Positions 1 to 12,700 of a stretch of DNA of 64,000 nt are shown piece by piece; positions within the stretch are counted from its first letter, which is position 1; every line of letters begins with the position of its first letter. Made by a program: the position numbers and the translations under genes. Where the stretch lies: positions 7,078,001 to 7,142,000 of the forward strand of contig NC_062235.1 in assembly GCF_905475465.1 (NCBI RefSeq). The letters run 5' to 3'. Under the pieces are notes generated by a model that had not been told where the DNA came from, searched no databases, and worked only from the letters and a program-made list of their open reading frames with translations. Source of the DNA: Pieris napi. Taxonomy: Eukaryota; Arthropoda; Insecta; Lepidoptera; Pieridae.

Positions 1-103
1 ATATAAAATTAGAAGCATTAATATGTATTTCTTTATTAACGAGTCATTAGTGTACATTGTGTTACCTATATGATTAAATTATTTTTTACTTTTACTTTTA
101 GGT
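1..103 (+). repeat. Non-LTR retrotransposon 3' end, copy 1 (cut by window start)
   Basis: Starts AAAATTAGAAGCATTAATATG and runs through GTGTACATTGTGTTACCTA to a TTTTTACTTTTACTTTTA tail, nearly identical to 2970-3070. It is the terminal part of the family described at 2574-3072. Confidence 0.7.
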
Positions 104-1314
104 ACTATATATACGTAATTAGTGTGTGAACCATAATCGTATGGCAAAACCAGGCGCCAGCTATTGTGTCTTAGGCCAGGTGCACTGCCACTGTTTTTTT
201 TTGGCTTTGTATAGATTAAGATATTAAATTAGTCATAAAGTGTGCAACGCATTCAATAAAATAGAGTTCTTTTTACATTTTATTACATGCAGTCGTATAC
301 TCCCTTAATAAATTTTAATTCTTTTCCATTCTAAGTTTTCTTAAAAACTCGCTACTCAACCATCCGCCTATTACAATTTTATTATACAAATAAATGAAAG
401 CGCTGGACACTTTCATAATAATTTAAAATTTCATTGTGTTAGCTCGGGATTTTTATAAAACATTGTGAACAAAGTACGGTACTTGAATACATTTTTTGTT
501 TGACTCGACAATTTTCTGTGTATACTTCGGTTGCGCAAAAACTTTGTAACACATTGTTCTAATAGTTGTTTACGCATTTAAATGTTACACAATGTTGACA
601 AATGAATTGCAACAATTCTACGTGGGTAAAAGTAGTGGTAGTCATTTTAATAATAGATTTTAGTTTTAAATCAAAAACGCTTATGTGAAATTAAACTTAA
701 TTAAAGAATAGGCTAATAAAAATAAGTGTAATTTTAAAAAGGATGCAAGGAGAGCTTACATTTAAAACTCAAAATAAATAAACAAGGCCAACTCTGCTCT
801 TAAAACGTTATACTTATGTAGTTTAAGGGCAAAAACGGGCAAATGTTTCATCTGGAATAATGTCCTATCAAAATATTTAATTTATTGAAATTAGCTTTAC
901 TTTACTCAGCCTGGAGGTAAAATCCTTAATGAAATTAACAGAAAATATTTGAAAATATCGTTCGAACCGAGAATTTGTATGGTTTAATAATTAATTAAAT
1001 GTGTGTTAAAAATAATAATCACAATTTGCTATACCTTGTTATAATATTTTTACTACTATTTGAATTGAAACACACTGTTTTTTCTTTCATTACTATGAAG
1101 ATAGGATAATTTAATAAATAAAGGACTTTGATTGGACGCTGATAATTTCAAGGTTAAGGTTGGCTCTATTTTATGAAGCAGAGCAGTGCACTTTCTTGGC
1201 CACTTGACCATCTTGACCACAGCGACCGGTGCACTTTGAACACGTGAGAAGTCGAGTGCATAGTCGCACTGCCCTCCCCTCCCGAGCCGCTCCCTCTTAT
1301 GTCTGTTTACGCTG

Positions 1315-2070
1315 TTCTGTGACAACGTCCCTAGAGTTCCCAATGTGGAGCTAGCCCTCTATGCCAATGCCACCGCTTCTTATACCACCCACAAATACAG
1401 AGGTCATCGTGGACAGGCTCCAAATCGCAACCACGTCGCTATGCGAATGGTTTCGGAAATAGGGCTTCCAAATAAATCCCGAGAAAACCGTCGCAGGTCT
1501 CTATGCCAGAAGCAACCTCCATACTCTTGCTTAGTTAGGAAAAATTCTACCTCAAATACGAGGTAGTCCCATACGGGCAAGCCATCCCGTGGCAAAAGTC
1601 CGTCAAATAAACAGGCGTCACGCTCGATAGCGGCATGTGCTTCTGCAAACACATAGCCGCTGTTCGCAAGAAGGCTTTGTTTGTCTTCCCTCACGTCTAC
1701 TTCCTCCTGACTAAAAGGAGTTAGAGGTCCCTTAGATACAAGGTCTATTTCCGACCATGAAATTACCTACGACATGAATAACCTACGCTAGGGTCAATCA
1801 TACAATTCGCAAAGACTACGTCGTGCATTGTGCCCCCCTACAGAGGCTAATGGCGGTCGCGCTTCTACGTGAGGAACGTCTAAAACGACGACCTGGAGCT
1901 CCCTACCATAGCCCGATGGATAAAGTTGTCTTCCACACCCCTCAACAGCTGAAGCCGAGGCTTGAGTCTCGCAGGAGACACCCTTGTGCTAGTTGCGGAA
2001 AACCCCATTCCGGCCGAGCTACGCTTTCTAAAATAGCCCGCGCTGAAGTGTCAAGGCCCTCCAGGCCAAA
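1315..2070 (+). pseudogene. Degenerate jockey-like non-LTR reverse transcriptase
   Basis: A forward frame near 1343 reads VPNVELALYANATA, an eroded form of the ELALYADDTA core of jockey-type reverse transcriptases; the two catalytic aspartates are gone. About 80 bp on, after a frame shift, WFRK-stop-GFQINPEKTVA and LYARSNLHTL follow, also typical of the family. Further stops and shifts continue to about 2070, so the copy is dead. Confidence 0.6.
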
Positions 2071-2573
2071 AGCGAGATTTCACTAACAATTTATGTATTT
2101 CTCTCATATTAACTTTTTTGTTTCTCAAAATTAGGTTGTGATTATTCGAACACACTTCAGAGACATTCGGGTTTCTATAAAGCTAAATAATGTTTTGATA
2201 AGATCGTAAGTATTACTCTGAATTTTATATATAATTGAATTATGCAGCGAATAAACTTATTTTCTTCCAAGAATTCTCACCACGTTAACGAACGAAATCT
2301 TATGGAGATATCATTTTAAATTAAATTTTCTATTTTAAACATTTTTGTATAATTAGTGAAGATACTTAAATATGAAAATATAGCAGCAAACACGGTGTTC
2401 TTGGCACTTATTGACACAAATTTCAGTCTTAGTTCTTACCAACTTAATTAAGTATTTATTTTCTAAATAACACAACAGACAACAATTTTAAATTTACAAA
2501 CAAACTCAAACATAGTTTTAAAGCGTACAATATACATATTTTATTTTACTATTTTTGGCCTAATGGTCAATAA

Positions 2574-3072
2574 TAAACTCTCTCTCTCCCTAAAACATAG
2601 CGAGAGGGCCGATGGCTGGCCATGCGTCATGCTCGTGAACGGGTGCTGCTTGTGGTGACTGGTCGTACTTGAATTCGTGTATGCGGTGATGTTGGTTATT
2701 TCGACTATGTGTTTGCGTGTTGTTCCCACGAGAATGTAAGTGCGTGCTCCTATTTCACCATGCCTCCTGCTGATAGAGGACAAATCTTTGTTTTTAATTT
2801 ATGTTATTATTATTAATTACTTAAAATGTCACATGGGACATGGTGTAATGGTTGCAGCTCCTTATAAACATTTTGTAAAACAAAAAAATGGCGATTAAAA
2901 AGAGTGGCGGAGAGTTTATTGCCAGTTTTTCTCTCCCGTTCTACGCCCTTGATTTGAGAACTGGCAGTAAATGTAAAATTAGAAGCATTAATATGTATTT
3001 CTTTACTGACAAGTCATAAGTGTACATTATGTTACCTATGTGATTAAATGATTTTTTACTTTTACTTTTAAA
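2574..3072 (+). repeat. Non-LTR retrotransposon 3' region, copy 2
   Basis: About 500 bp shared in reverse at 34990-35560 and 40055-40475, and in part at 1-103, 23515-23655, 30531-30562 and 40590-40735. Signature pieces are GAGTGGCGGAGAGTTTATTG, ACGCCCTTGATTTGAGAACT and a short-repeat tail. The reverse copy at 34990 ends in tandem TTTGAA units, as do CR1/L2-like non-LTR elements. No coding capacity seen. Confidence 0.65.
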
Positions 3073-4510
3073 ACATTATACTGACATTCGTTTCAATAAA
3101 AATGGCGTTAGTTACGCGTAAATGAAGGTTAAATATAACGTCAGAATATTTATTATACAAGTTACTACTTGTAGACATTTTATACATTTTACTATTTTAT
3201 TTCATGAATATCGAATATTTCTTGGCAGTTCTTCTTGTCCATTCTTCATCCTTGACTTGATAACTGTAAATTAAGGATAATTTTTTTGTGAATATATTAT
3301 ATTCTGATTTGAATACTTTATATTACTTTTCATTATTATAACACGTATACAGTAAAAACTGTTTACAGGTATAATAGACGTCACTTATCAAAATTATACA
3401 AATGTTTTAATATAATAAATATCCTGTTACGGTTGCTTTACAAAAGCCTTGCTTAGTAAAGAATTGTTAAATTAATTTAACGCTTTTGGACCGGTATTTT
3501 GTTTTAAAACGTTAAACTTACATTGCCATTGTTACTATAATAGATGGATATGTCACGAACGAACGATTTAAGAACGCATATTAAAAGTCCTTTACTAAAT
3601 CAATTATGATCTCTAATGCTGTCTGAAATTCCCAAAAACTAAATCTTCATACCCATTCCATACATCCAACAAACCTTGAATCACATAGATCCATATCAAA
3701 CTTCACTTCGGATTTCACAACGGGCTTTTCGCATTTTTCCTCCAACCGACCACAAAAATTTACACATACTGAACTTGGAAAAATAAATGGAATACATTTT
3801 TCAAACCGCACCAAATTTTTTAACGTCTCATCTATCTTTTAGCGGTTAATAATGGGGATATTAGAAAATCCTTTTAAAACAGGTACTTTTTGTCGCTAGC
3901 CCAGCAGAAGATATCTGCATTTTCCTGAATTAGTTTTCTATATAGACACGTAATCAGCCTTTGCTAGACACAATGTAAATTTCTCGAGCGCTAATTTTCT
4001 TATAGCCTGAAGGCTATACAGTGATCTGTATGATAAAGGAGAAGAGTAGAAGTAGAAGTATTGTAGCAGAAACTCCAAAGATTTGTTGCTTTTACAGTAC
4101 TTATTACTATCATATGATACCTTTATAATACTATGTACCTGTTTTGTCTAATAGTTCATTAAAGTAAATAATTAAGAATTACTCATTGTTTTATTCCTAA
4201 AACCAACATCTACCAGCTGACAGTGGTAAAACCTAGCATATACTGTATTTGAATGGTAAAAGCTCGAAAAAATCGTCGTATTTTCAGAAATACTTACATT
4301 TAGCAACTCATGTCGGTAAATCCTAAGACTTACACTTAAATCTTAAGATTAACCGTAGTTCGAGCTTTTACAGTAACATATCCATGTCTAACCCTTACGA
4401 CTACGACTTTACTTACTTAAAGTCTTACATTCCCCATGTAGGTCAGAGGACATCCACCGTACAACACCAACCTGATCGGTATTGGGCAGCTCTTTTGACT
4501 TCACTCCAGG

Positions 4511-4549
4511 TCGTTTCAGCTTCTGCCTAGAGGCAAAGAAGCTGAAACG
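4511..4549. repeat. Short perfect hairpin
   Basis: CGTTTCAGCTTCT and AGAAGCTGAAACG are exact reverse complements with a short centre GCCTAGAGGCAA. It lies in a locally GC-richer patch (4440-4620) of unknown origin. Confidence 0.6.
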
Positions 4550-6564
4550 ATTATAGATAATCCATCTTTGCCTTGGCAGCCTTGCCTCGACAACACTCCT
4601 GTCGAGTTGTCTTGGCAATATTACTTGAGTGCGTGTGGCGTTGGCGTTTTATAGTTCTGTAGTTTCTTACGCAGATTTTTTTATTTGCAGACAATAAAAA
4701 AAAGTTACTATAATTATGTAGACTAATTTAAAGCTTTCACCTACACTACCTAACTCAACGCGTTTTTTTATTGTATTTAAAACACAAGATTTATTTGTTA
4801 TAATAAAACATATTTACTTATATTATTTGCAACATAAATTTAGCAGTTAACAGCACTTAGAACTAATTATGCTCAGTGATATAACAAATACGATTGACCT
4901 GGATATAGGCCAAATGTTCGAATGGCCATGACGTATTCAGACCACCTGTTTGGCATATGTATGCTGAAAGCTGCATATGCATGATAGGCATTTAGTTTGA
5001 ATAGTGAAAAAACATTGCTAGATAAAAATACTATAAAATCCCTGCCGCTATTTCCCTGACACACTTTTTAAATACGCTGTTTGCTTTAAAAGATGAGTTG
5101 ATTCTAAATGGAAATATGATATTGAAAGCTTTGAAATAGAACAAGTTGTTGTCCGTGACTTGGTTTAACTAAATAAAATTTGTTAAATTTTATACCAATT
5201 TTTTCACTCTTTTTCTCATCATCTAGTTCACAGCTGAGAAGGACTCGTGTTGTCGTGGTCCTCATTTTTTTATGGTCTGTCCGCTTTCTATGTAACTTCA
5301 CTATTAGTAGGGACAGCGATGCCAAACCGGAGGTTTTGGGTTCGCTCGGAAGCAAAACTCATTATTCAGGTCTTTAATCGAGGTTTTTAATCGAGAAAAT
5401 CACTTTTTTGGTGGATTCTTCTCCACTCCGAAAAAGTAATAAAATATCGGATAAGTTATCATGTGATGCCATCTGTTGACAACATTACGCATATAAAAGA
5501 AACCTACCACTTTGTTCTTGCGCCGGATAACAAAACAAAAGATGTTGTGTGTCAGAAAGTGCTTTAACATGCAGTATAGCAATATTGGCGCTAGAGAGAA
5601 GAGGCCTAATGTGTAAAAATGCCATTCTTTTTTCGCAATGCCAAGCATAAAACATTTCTGTTTTTGCAAAAAAGTTGTATTAATGTTATTACCTTTTAGC
5701 TAAAGTTAACACGTTTATTTAAGAAATAACGATTACGTAGACAAACGCGTCGTTTATATCTCTTCTCATATATTTTTAGTTTTAAAAAGCAAACCAATAT
5801 TAATATAATTCTACCAAGTCTATTGTTCTTCTTTGTAGGACGTGCACTTAGGAGATTATATGGATGTATTTACGTAGTATGAACTATTCATTTGCAGAAT
5901 TAAAAATGGTTCTTAATTTTTAAAATTTTATACATTTGTAAATGAAGAATAGTTTAGTTAAGGATCGTCGTTTGTGATGAATAATAATAATAAATTATTA
6001 ATTTACATTATTGTCGTTATTATTTATATTTAACAGTTAAAGTTCATCGGACATAATATAAATATAGCATTTTAATAAGCATTATCTTATTAGTCAATTG
6101 TTGAGCATTTAGATGTTTCCCTACACCGTATGAACATGTATACGAGTACTTCCTCATATTTGAAATTAATTCAAAAAATTAAATCCATTGATGCTTAGTC
6201 TGTCCCTGTTCACAATAAATATATATGTGTGTATCTTGAATGTCGTGAAATTGAAATCGTAGACACAATTTGTGCGAGTTAAATTAGTTTGTACTCATTA
6301 CGTGCGACCCATAGCAATGTATCATATGTAACAACAACGTAACACATGTCAAAGCAAGACTGTTTGGCTGCTCTCCTGGCCAAGATCGCATCGACCGGTT
6401 CCAATGACCCAGTCTACATCTGTTCTCTGTAATACATACATTATAAACTTAAAACGTAATATTCAAAGTGAGCACGTTTGAAACAAAGTTATAATGTGAC
6501 GGCTGCGGACTCTCATTGTTCCGTTGGATTTCGTTTCCTCTTTTCAGAAAATCTCATCATAAAA

Positions 6565-6760
6565 ATGCAGGGCAAGTATCGTTATATACTTTTAACTCCG
6601 AAGTATTTGCCCGGAGTTCTGAACCCCTATTTGCTTAGTATCGTAAATGTGAACTTTGAATTTTCTGTTTCAGGAATTCTACTTATAGTACTAACGCTTT
6701 ATGGTTTTAGCGATGGAGCATTACGGAATTTTATTTTGTTAAAAAAGCATTTGAGTATTG
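6565..6760 (+). CDS. Gene 1 first coding exon; start codon uncertain
   Basis: The exon ends ...SIG at a GTAAGG donor in phase 1, the same phase and a similar ending as exon 1 of genes 2 and 3. A hydrophobic run, ILLIVLTLYGF, followed by SDGA looks like a signal peptide core. The only in-frame ATG at hand (6565) would place that core about 38 residues in, too deep for a normal signal peptide. A CAG at 6671-6673 could instead be an acceptor in phase 1, with the true ATG in an exon further upstream that I could not find. Confidence 0.5.
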
Positions 6761-9700
6761 GTAAGGGATATTTTGTTAAATCGTTATAACCTGGGTATCT
6801 AAAGTTAAATACTTTAAAAATACACGATGTATTATAAAATATATACACATTTACATGGATTAATATAATATAGTACTTGACACATTGGCAATCTCTACGC
6901 CTACGCCATTAATTTCGCACGAAATCAGACGAGCTCAGTCTTTGAATTCACTATAGTATCTTCTTAAGTATTTCTCTTCTGTCCCGTTATAAGCTATTAT
7001 AGATGTGAATCATAAACCCTAAGACTAACTTTTACTTTTTATTATTATTTTATTTTAATGTTACAAGTAATTTTATTTTCTTTTAGTTCAGACGATATTT
7101 CTTTTTTTACTTTTCCATGCTAGCATTGCCTTGCAGAAATCATTTGATAGCGATAAATCCGCCCGTTACCTTATAATTTATGTAACCTGTTTTTTACATG
7201 GATGTGTTAAGGTAACGAACTGTAAATTAATAAATAGACCTTCATTAAAACATTTTTTTAAGGAAGGCTTTTTATGAGCTCAAAAACATTTATTTTATAA
7301 TAGGTGAGTTTTCATGATTTAATTAAATATTATTTTTAGGTGTTATTCTACCACCAAACACGGTAACGGAAGTGGCCTTCGAATCAGCTCTTGTTCGTGC
7401 TTCCATGGAAAGTAAAAAGTATAATTATGTAATGAATATACGGTACGCGCCGTACGGAGACAGTTTTGCAGCATCGAAGGCAGGTCAGAAGCTATATAAA
7501 AGCTTTACAAATTACTAAAATGAAAGTCATTGACCTCGTAAAACTGTTTTATTTTAGGGTATCAAAAATTAAAAGTCTGTCATAATATGTCTAATTGGTT
7601 TAATAAGTCTTATTCTTAAAAAAACTTTTTAAATTAAAAGAGAGCAGTATACAATATGGGGAAGACAAAGTCTACAAAAGTTAGTGGATTTTAATCAATT
7701 ACGTGTCTTACAGCGTGTGATCTGCTCGCCAGCGGTGTGATTGCAATCTATGGACCCACTGATCCGTACTCGGCGGACGCCGTCCAGGCTCATTGTCGAG
7801 CTGCCGGAGTGCCGCACATACAAGTTAGCTTTTGTCTTAACTTTCAATAGCTTTTACTACTAACGTAGTTTAAGTGGTTGCGTCTGCCAATATAATCAAT
7901 AGAATTTTCTCTTTATATTTCCGTTTTCAAGGATTTTCGTTTATTAAACATGCTACAGAACAGAACTGAAATAAAATATATTAAATGTACAATCTGCAAA
8001 ATGTGTCGGATTAAAACAAGAGCTAATTAATACTAAATTCAGTATCCAACGGTGAACCCCCGGGAAATAACAACCGCAGAAAAACAAATATATCATTGCT
8101 TATTTAACGTATGATTATGAACTGTCACGTATAGTTGAAGATTTTGAACCATAAATGCATTGTCTCATCTTATACAGTGAAATAATTCATTGGGAGAAAA
8201 TCAGAATGTCTTAAACCTAATCGATGATGTATGACCATACAAAAATTCCATGCGCTATGTGTTTGCCCCATGATCAATTAAAGGGTAATAAGATACATAT
8301 ACTTTACCTATGAATCGTTTTTGTATAATATTTGAAAGGTAATGCGACACAAATATACAAGGCACACAAAAGCCCTTTAGCCCGCTACGCTAGTGGTAAA
8401 AAAGTAAGTATAAATGATATGTCAAAATAAAGTAATTAAATGTAATTTTTAAAAAATACATTTATTTTATTTTACATAGAAAATAGTGTTTCTTTGACTA
8501 AAAGGCTATCGGTGGAAAACTTGCCAAGCCCGTTTACGTCGTATCGTAAGAATTTGGCATCGGCTTATTGCCTCAAGAATAGGCGGTTTAAATAATGTAT
8601 TATCTTAAAAAAAATTATCAACGTGATATGATATAATTCAAAAATTAATAAAGTTTAAATTTGTATACAGCAACTAGCTGACCCGACAGAAGTTATTCCG
8701 TACACCTCTTAAATACAAAAAAAATAATCTAACTGTAAATCTAAACCATCCACTTGAATACACACACACTAAATATAGTATAATTTCAAACACAAGCTCA
8801 GAAGTAGATATAAACGAGTATAAAGATATAAGCAATAATATTGGGGATTCGTTTGTACTGTTTTCTAATTGCAAAATACAAATCAGATTAATAACGGATC
8901 ACTTCAGTCTATTTATAAAACTAATACTATATATTTTCAGGCATCTTGGCGACCTCCACCAATAAGAGGCTATGAAATACCCTCTCCGCCAGGCTTCAAT
9001 TTATATCCCGAAGCCGTAGCTCTGTCAGAAGCAATGGCACAATTTGTAAAAGACAGTGACTGGAATACCTACACTTTTCTTTATGACGACGATGAAGGTA
9101 AGAATTTGTATGAAATGATATTTTTAGTCTTAAGCATAAACGTGGGGTAATATTACCAGCGTTTTGATATATACATTCGTTTTAATTTGGGAAAAATTGG
9201 CTAAAGTCAATAAGTTTTTTATTAGTGTTACTAGTACAGATGACTGAGCGTGCGTATATCGCGCTTGAATCCAAAAAAGCGGGTTGAAATTTATTAAGTG
9301 ACTATTAATATTATTTAATTAAGTGACTATTAGCATTTATTTACATCTTTGCTCTAATAAAAGATTATAACTTGTCTATGTAATTGTGCTATTTGACGAT
9401 TTAACCGTCCGAGGTTGATACTTGAATTGTTATTTTAGCAATGAAGTAAACACAACGTTTGTTTGTGGCGTTTGTTGCTGGCCTAGCGGAAGTTTGATTA
9501 AGACCAATATTGTTTCAGGGCTAATTCGATTACAGGAAGTTCTTAAATACGCTCCTCCGACAGACAAGTGGCTGGTAAGAAGACTCAAGAGAGGGGAAGA
9601 TAATAAACAACTGTTAAAATCACTCAAGGCCCGGGGACAAACTAGAGTGATTTTGGACTGCCCGTCTGATAGAGTACTTCAATATTTACGACAGGCTCAC

Positions 9701-12700
9701 GATGTTAAGTTCTTCGAAGATTACATGGTGAGGGTCAAATAGAATGCAACTAGGATATCTGATTTCATCGGGACGAGAATCTTTGACTTATGCGCTATGT
9801 ACGTTAACTGAGCAATGGATGTGGATGAAAATTGTTTCTCGAGTAATTCGAAGAGCCTGAATTTTTAAGAAAAAAGTTAATATGTGTATCAAGTAATGTT
9901 ATATATAACTACTGTATATTCAAAAATTCATCATAGTACGTATGAGAAATTAATTCCTTCATATGCGCTAAGTGCGCACAGAGTCATTAGACTTCGAAAG
10001 TAGTTTTACAAAGCGAAAGTATATACCGAATAATAACATTATACACTAAAACTATTAAGACGTTATAATGTATTTAACAGTTCAACGATAAAAACTCGTT
10101 GAAAACGATTTGCGTAAAGAGAAATGCCATAATGAAGAATATATTAAACGTTTTTAATACATTTTCATTTACAATACAATTTTATTAATTGTTATATACA
10201 TTTTCAGAGTTACGTCCTCATGTCTTTAGATGCTCATACATTGGACTTGCAAGAACTACGCCATGGACTTTCAAATGTTACATGTTTGAGGATATTCGAT
10301 CACTCAGATTCTAGAACTATTTCCTACCTAGCTGACTGGAATTCTAGAAATCCTAACAATATAAAACTTCCTAACGAAACTCACCAAATTACGGTAAGCT
10401 CATGAATTATACAATTCAGTTCAGTTCAGTGGTTTTTATTAATACTAAAATATGATTAATGATAAATTAATGATTCGCATTATAACAAAAAAAAATTGTA
10501 TGTGTATGACGTCACAACAATTCTAAAATAATGGGCAAAAAACTCTTTAAATCACCGTTCATTAACCAAAATATAACCAATTAAAATCAAGACAAAATCT
10601 TTTCTGGAAAATAGCTTTTCGAATACGAATGTTTCTCGGAATTTTTTATAACCCTGAAAACCCGTAATCATGTTAATTTTTAAGCCAACATATGTTTAAT
10701 TGATCCAGATTTTTGTTGCAGGTAGAGGCTGCTTTGGCGACCGACGTCGCGCTGTTAATAACCGATTCTGTAGAAAACGCGCCCGAAAACTTTGAAATTG
10801 AACCAGAACCTCTTGAATGTGATTCCGATAATAAATGGAAAATCGGGAGTGAGTTTAACGAATTAATATTGACGGTGAGTTTTGGGGCAAGATTCTGATT
10901 GAACTTGGAGTTTTAGCGCAAACTATGATAGTATGTTAATAACAAAATGGATTAATTTGACCAACGAAAGTCACACTCAAATCAATATTTAATTTAATTA
11001 TTATTCCAACTTCGCGGTAAAGACTTTTTTGCTATGTTTGGTGGTATCCAAAGAATTATGTCGCATGCGTATCTATTGTACAAAGTTTCGCTACTTTTAC
11101 CGATACAGTATACATGGATGATATTATCAACATACTGGTAAAGAAATTCGGCAAGTTCCGCTATGCAAGTGTATATTTTTTAACATAAATTCTTGAGGAA
11201 GAATGTAGAATAAGGAGCATTATACACATAATAAAAAGGATATTTAGATAAAAGAGATAGTGCACTAGCCTGAACACTAGGATTCCCGGTGTCGTGGGCG
11301 GCTAGTAATATCTAGATAACACTTACAATTTTATAATTAAACTACTACTCCACAATAAGAATACATTCCGTTTCCCGTTGAGCAGATGTTGTTATGTGAT
11401 GTTTTAGTGAATGTATAAAGTTTTCGTAAATTAATCTTTAGTGAATTTTTTTTTAAGAATGGGCCTCTGAAAGAGAAAAAAGGTTTGCGTAGTACGAGTA
11501 TATGATGTGGTTTTTGTTTCTAAACAAATCCTATTTGTTCCAAAAAACTATGAAGTATACTTATACCATTAGTTATAGAAGACATTATGCATATCAAGGT
11601 GTCTTCGGAAATAGAAATTTAAACTTTGTAGTTCTTTTGCTGTTTATATATAAAAATTGTATTAGTGTAAATATATTCTTGGTATATTTACACTGCTTTT
11701 GCTGTTTATATATAAAAATTGTATTAGTGTAATAATTCTAGTACAATTCGACTTTATGTGACTTCCAGCTTTATATTATGCAACGTATTTCGTACCGTTA
11801 GCTCTACTCGTGTTGACGGTTTTAGCTCTCCTTAGGGATATTATCAGAGATATTGCAAAAATAAAGTGCAGGGAAAAATCGCAATAAACATCCATCTTCA
11901 ATGTTTATATGCACAACCTTTATAGACTACTTTTACATGTTTAGACGGAGGTCCTATATTAAGGTTATAAATGCTTAGAACTTTATTTTAAAAATATATA
12001 ACTACAATAATGAATGATTTAAAAATGGCAATTAAATAAAAATAAATACACAATACTTACATCGCGTATTTGAGCTGACGTTCGACTTGACTATTTCGAA
12101 TTATTATAATTCGACTCTCCGTGTCAAATTCTGTTTATGATGATGATGATCCGTGATGACGCGACAGATGAATATTTAGCCAAAACGCTGCATTAAGTCT
12201 GATGTATTATAAGAATAAAAGGGGAATGTTGTAATTTCAGAACGAAATAACAGGAATAACTGGCCAAATATCCTTAGACAATTCAACGGGAGACCGCACC
12301 AATTTCGATGTGGAAATAATGGAGCTGTCAAACAGTGGCTTTAATAAAATCGCAAAATGGCGTTCCGATACAGGATTCGTCCATTTTCGAAGTGCGAACG
12401 ATGTCTCAGACCGTTTAGCAGAAATATGGCAAAACAAAACATTTAAAGTCGTGTCGAGGATTGGCGCGCCCTACCTCGTCGAAAGAGTGCCTGAAAAAGG
12501 AGAAACACTTACAGGGAATGACCGCTATGAGGGCTACTCAAAAGATTTGATACATGAGATATTGAAGGAAACATTGCATCTGAATTATGAGTTAGAGATT
12601 GTACCGGACAAAAGTTATGGATCGTACAATAAAGATACAAAGAAATGGGACGGCCTTATTGGGCATTTGATAGAAAGGGTCAGTAATTGAGTTTTCTATT

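Larger units (their letters stand above)
1..6564. other. Intergenic region upstream of gene 1
   Basis: No intact gene seen. It holds two copies of one retrotransposon 3' end (1-103 and about 2574-3072), a dead reverse transcriptase fragment (about 1315-2070) and a hairpin (4511-4549). The stretches 104-1300, 2090-2570, 3075-4500 and 4560-6470 are AT-rich with only short chance frames. A 5' exon of gene 1 may hide in the last few kilobases. Confidence 0.6.
7340..12447 (+). other. Gene 1 amino-terminal domain (LIVBP-like) exons
   Basis: Seven and a half exons encode the extracellular domain that drives subunit assembly (residues about 66-454 of the model). Landmarks: GVIAIYGPTDPYSADAV (exon 3), the C...GVPHIQ edge before ASWRPP, WNTYTFLYDDDEG at a phase-1 junction, and LIRLQEVL opening exon 5. 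The third-base phases run 1,1,0,1,0,0,0, so every joint is consistent. Exon 8 (438 bp) holds both the end of this domain and the start of S1; in genes 2 and 3 an intron separates these two parts. Confidence 0.85.

Noticed and set aside
5104..5669. Overlapping open frames upstream of gene 1
   Set aside because: Low-complexity, AT-rich, no splice or family support on either strand.
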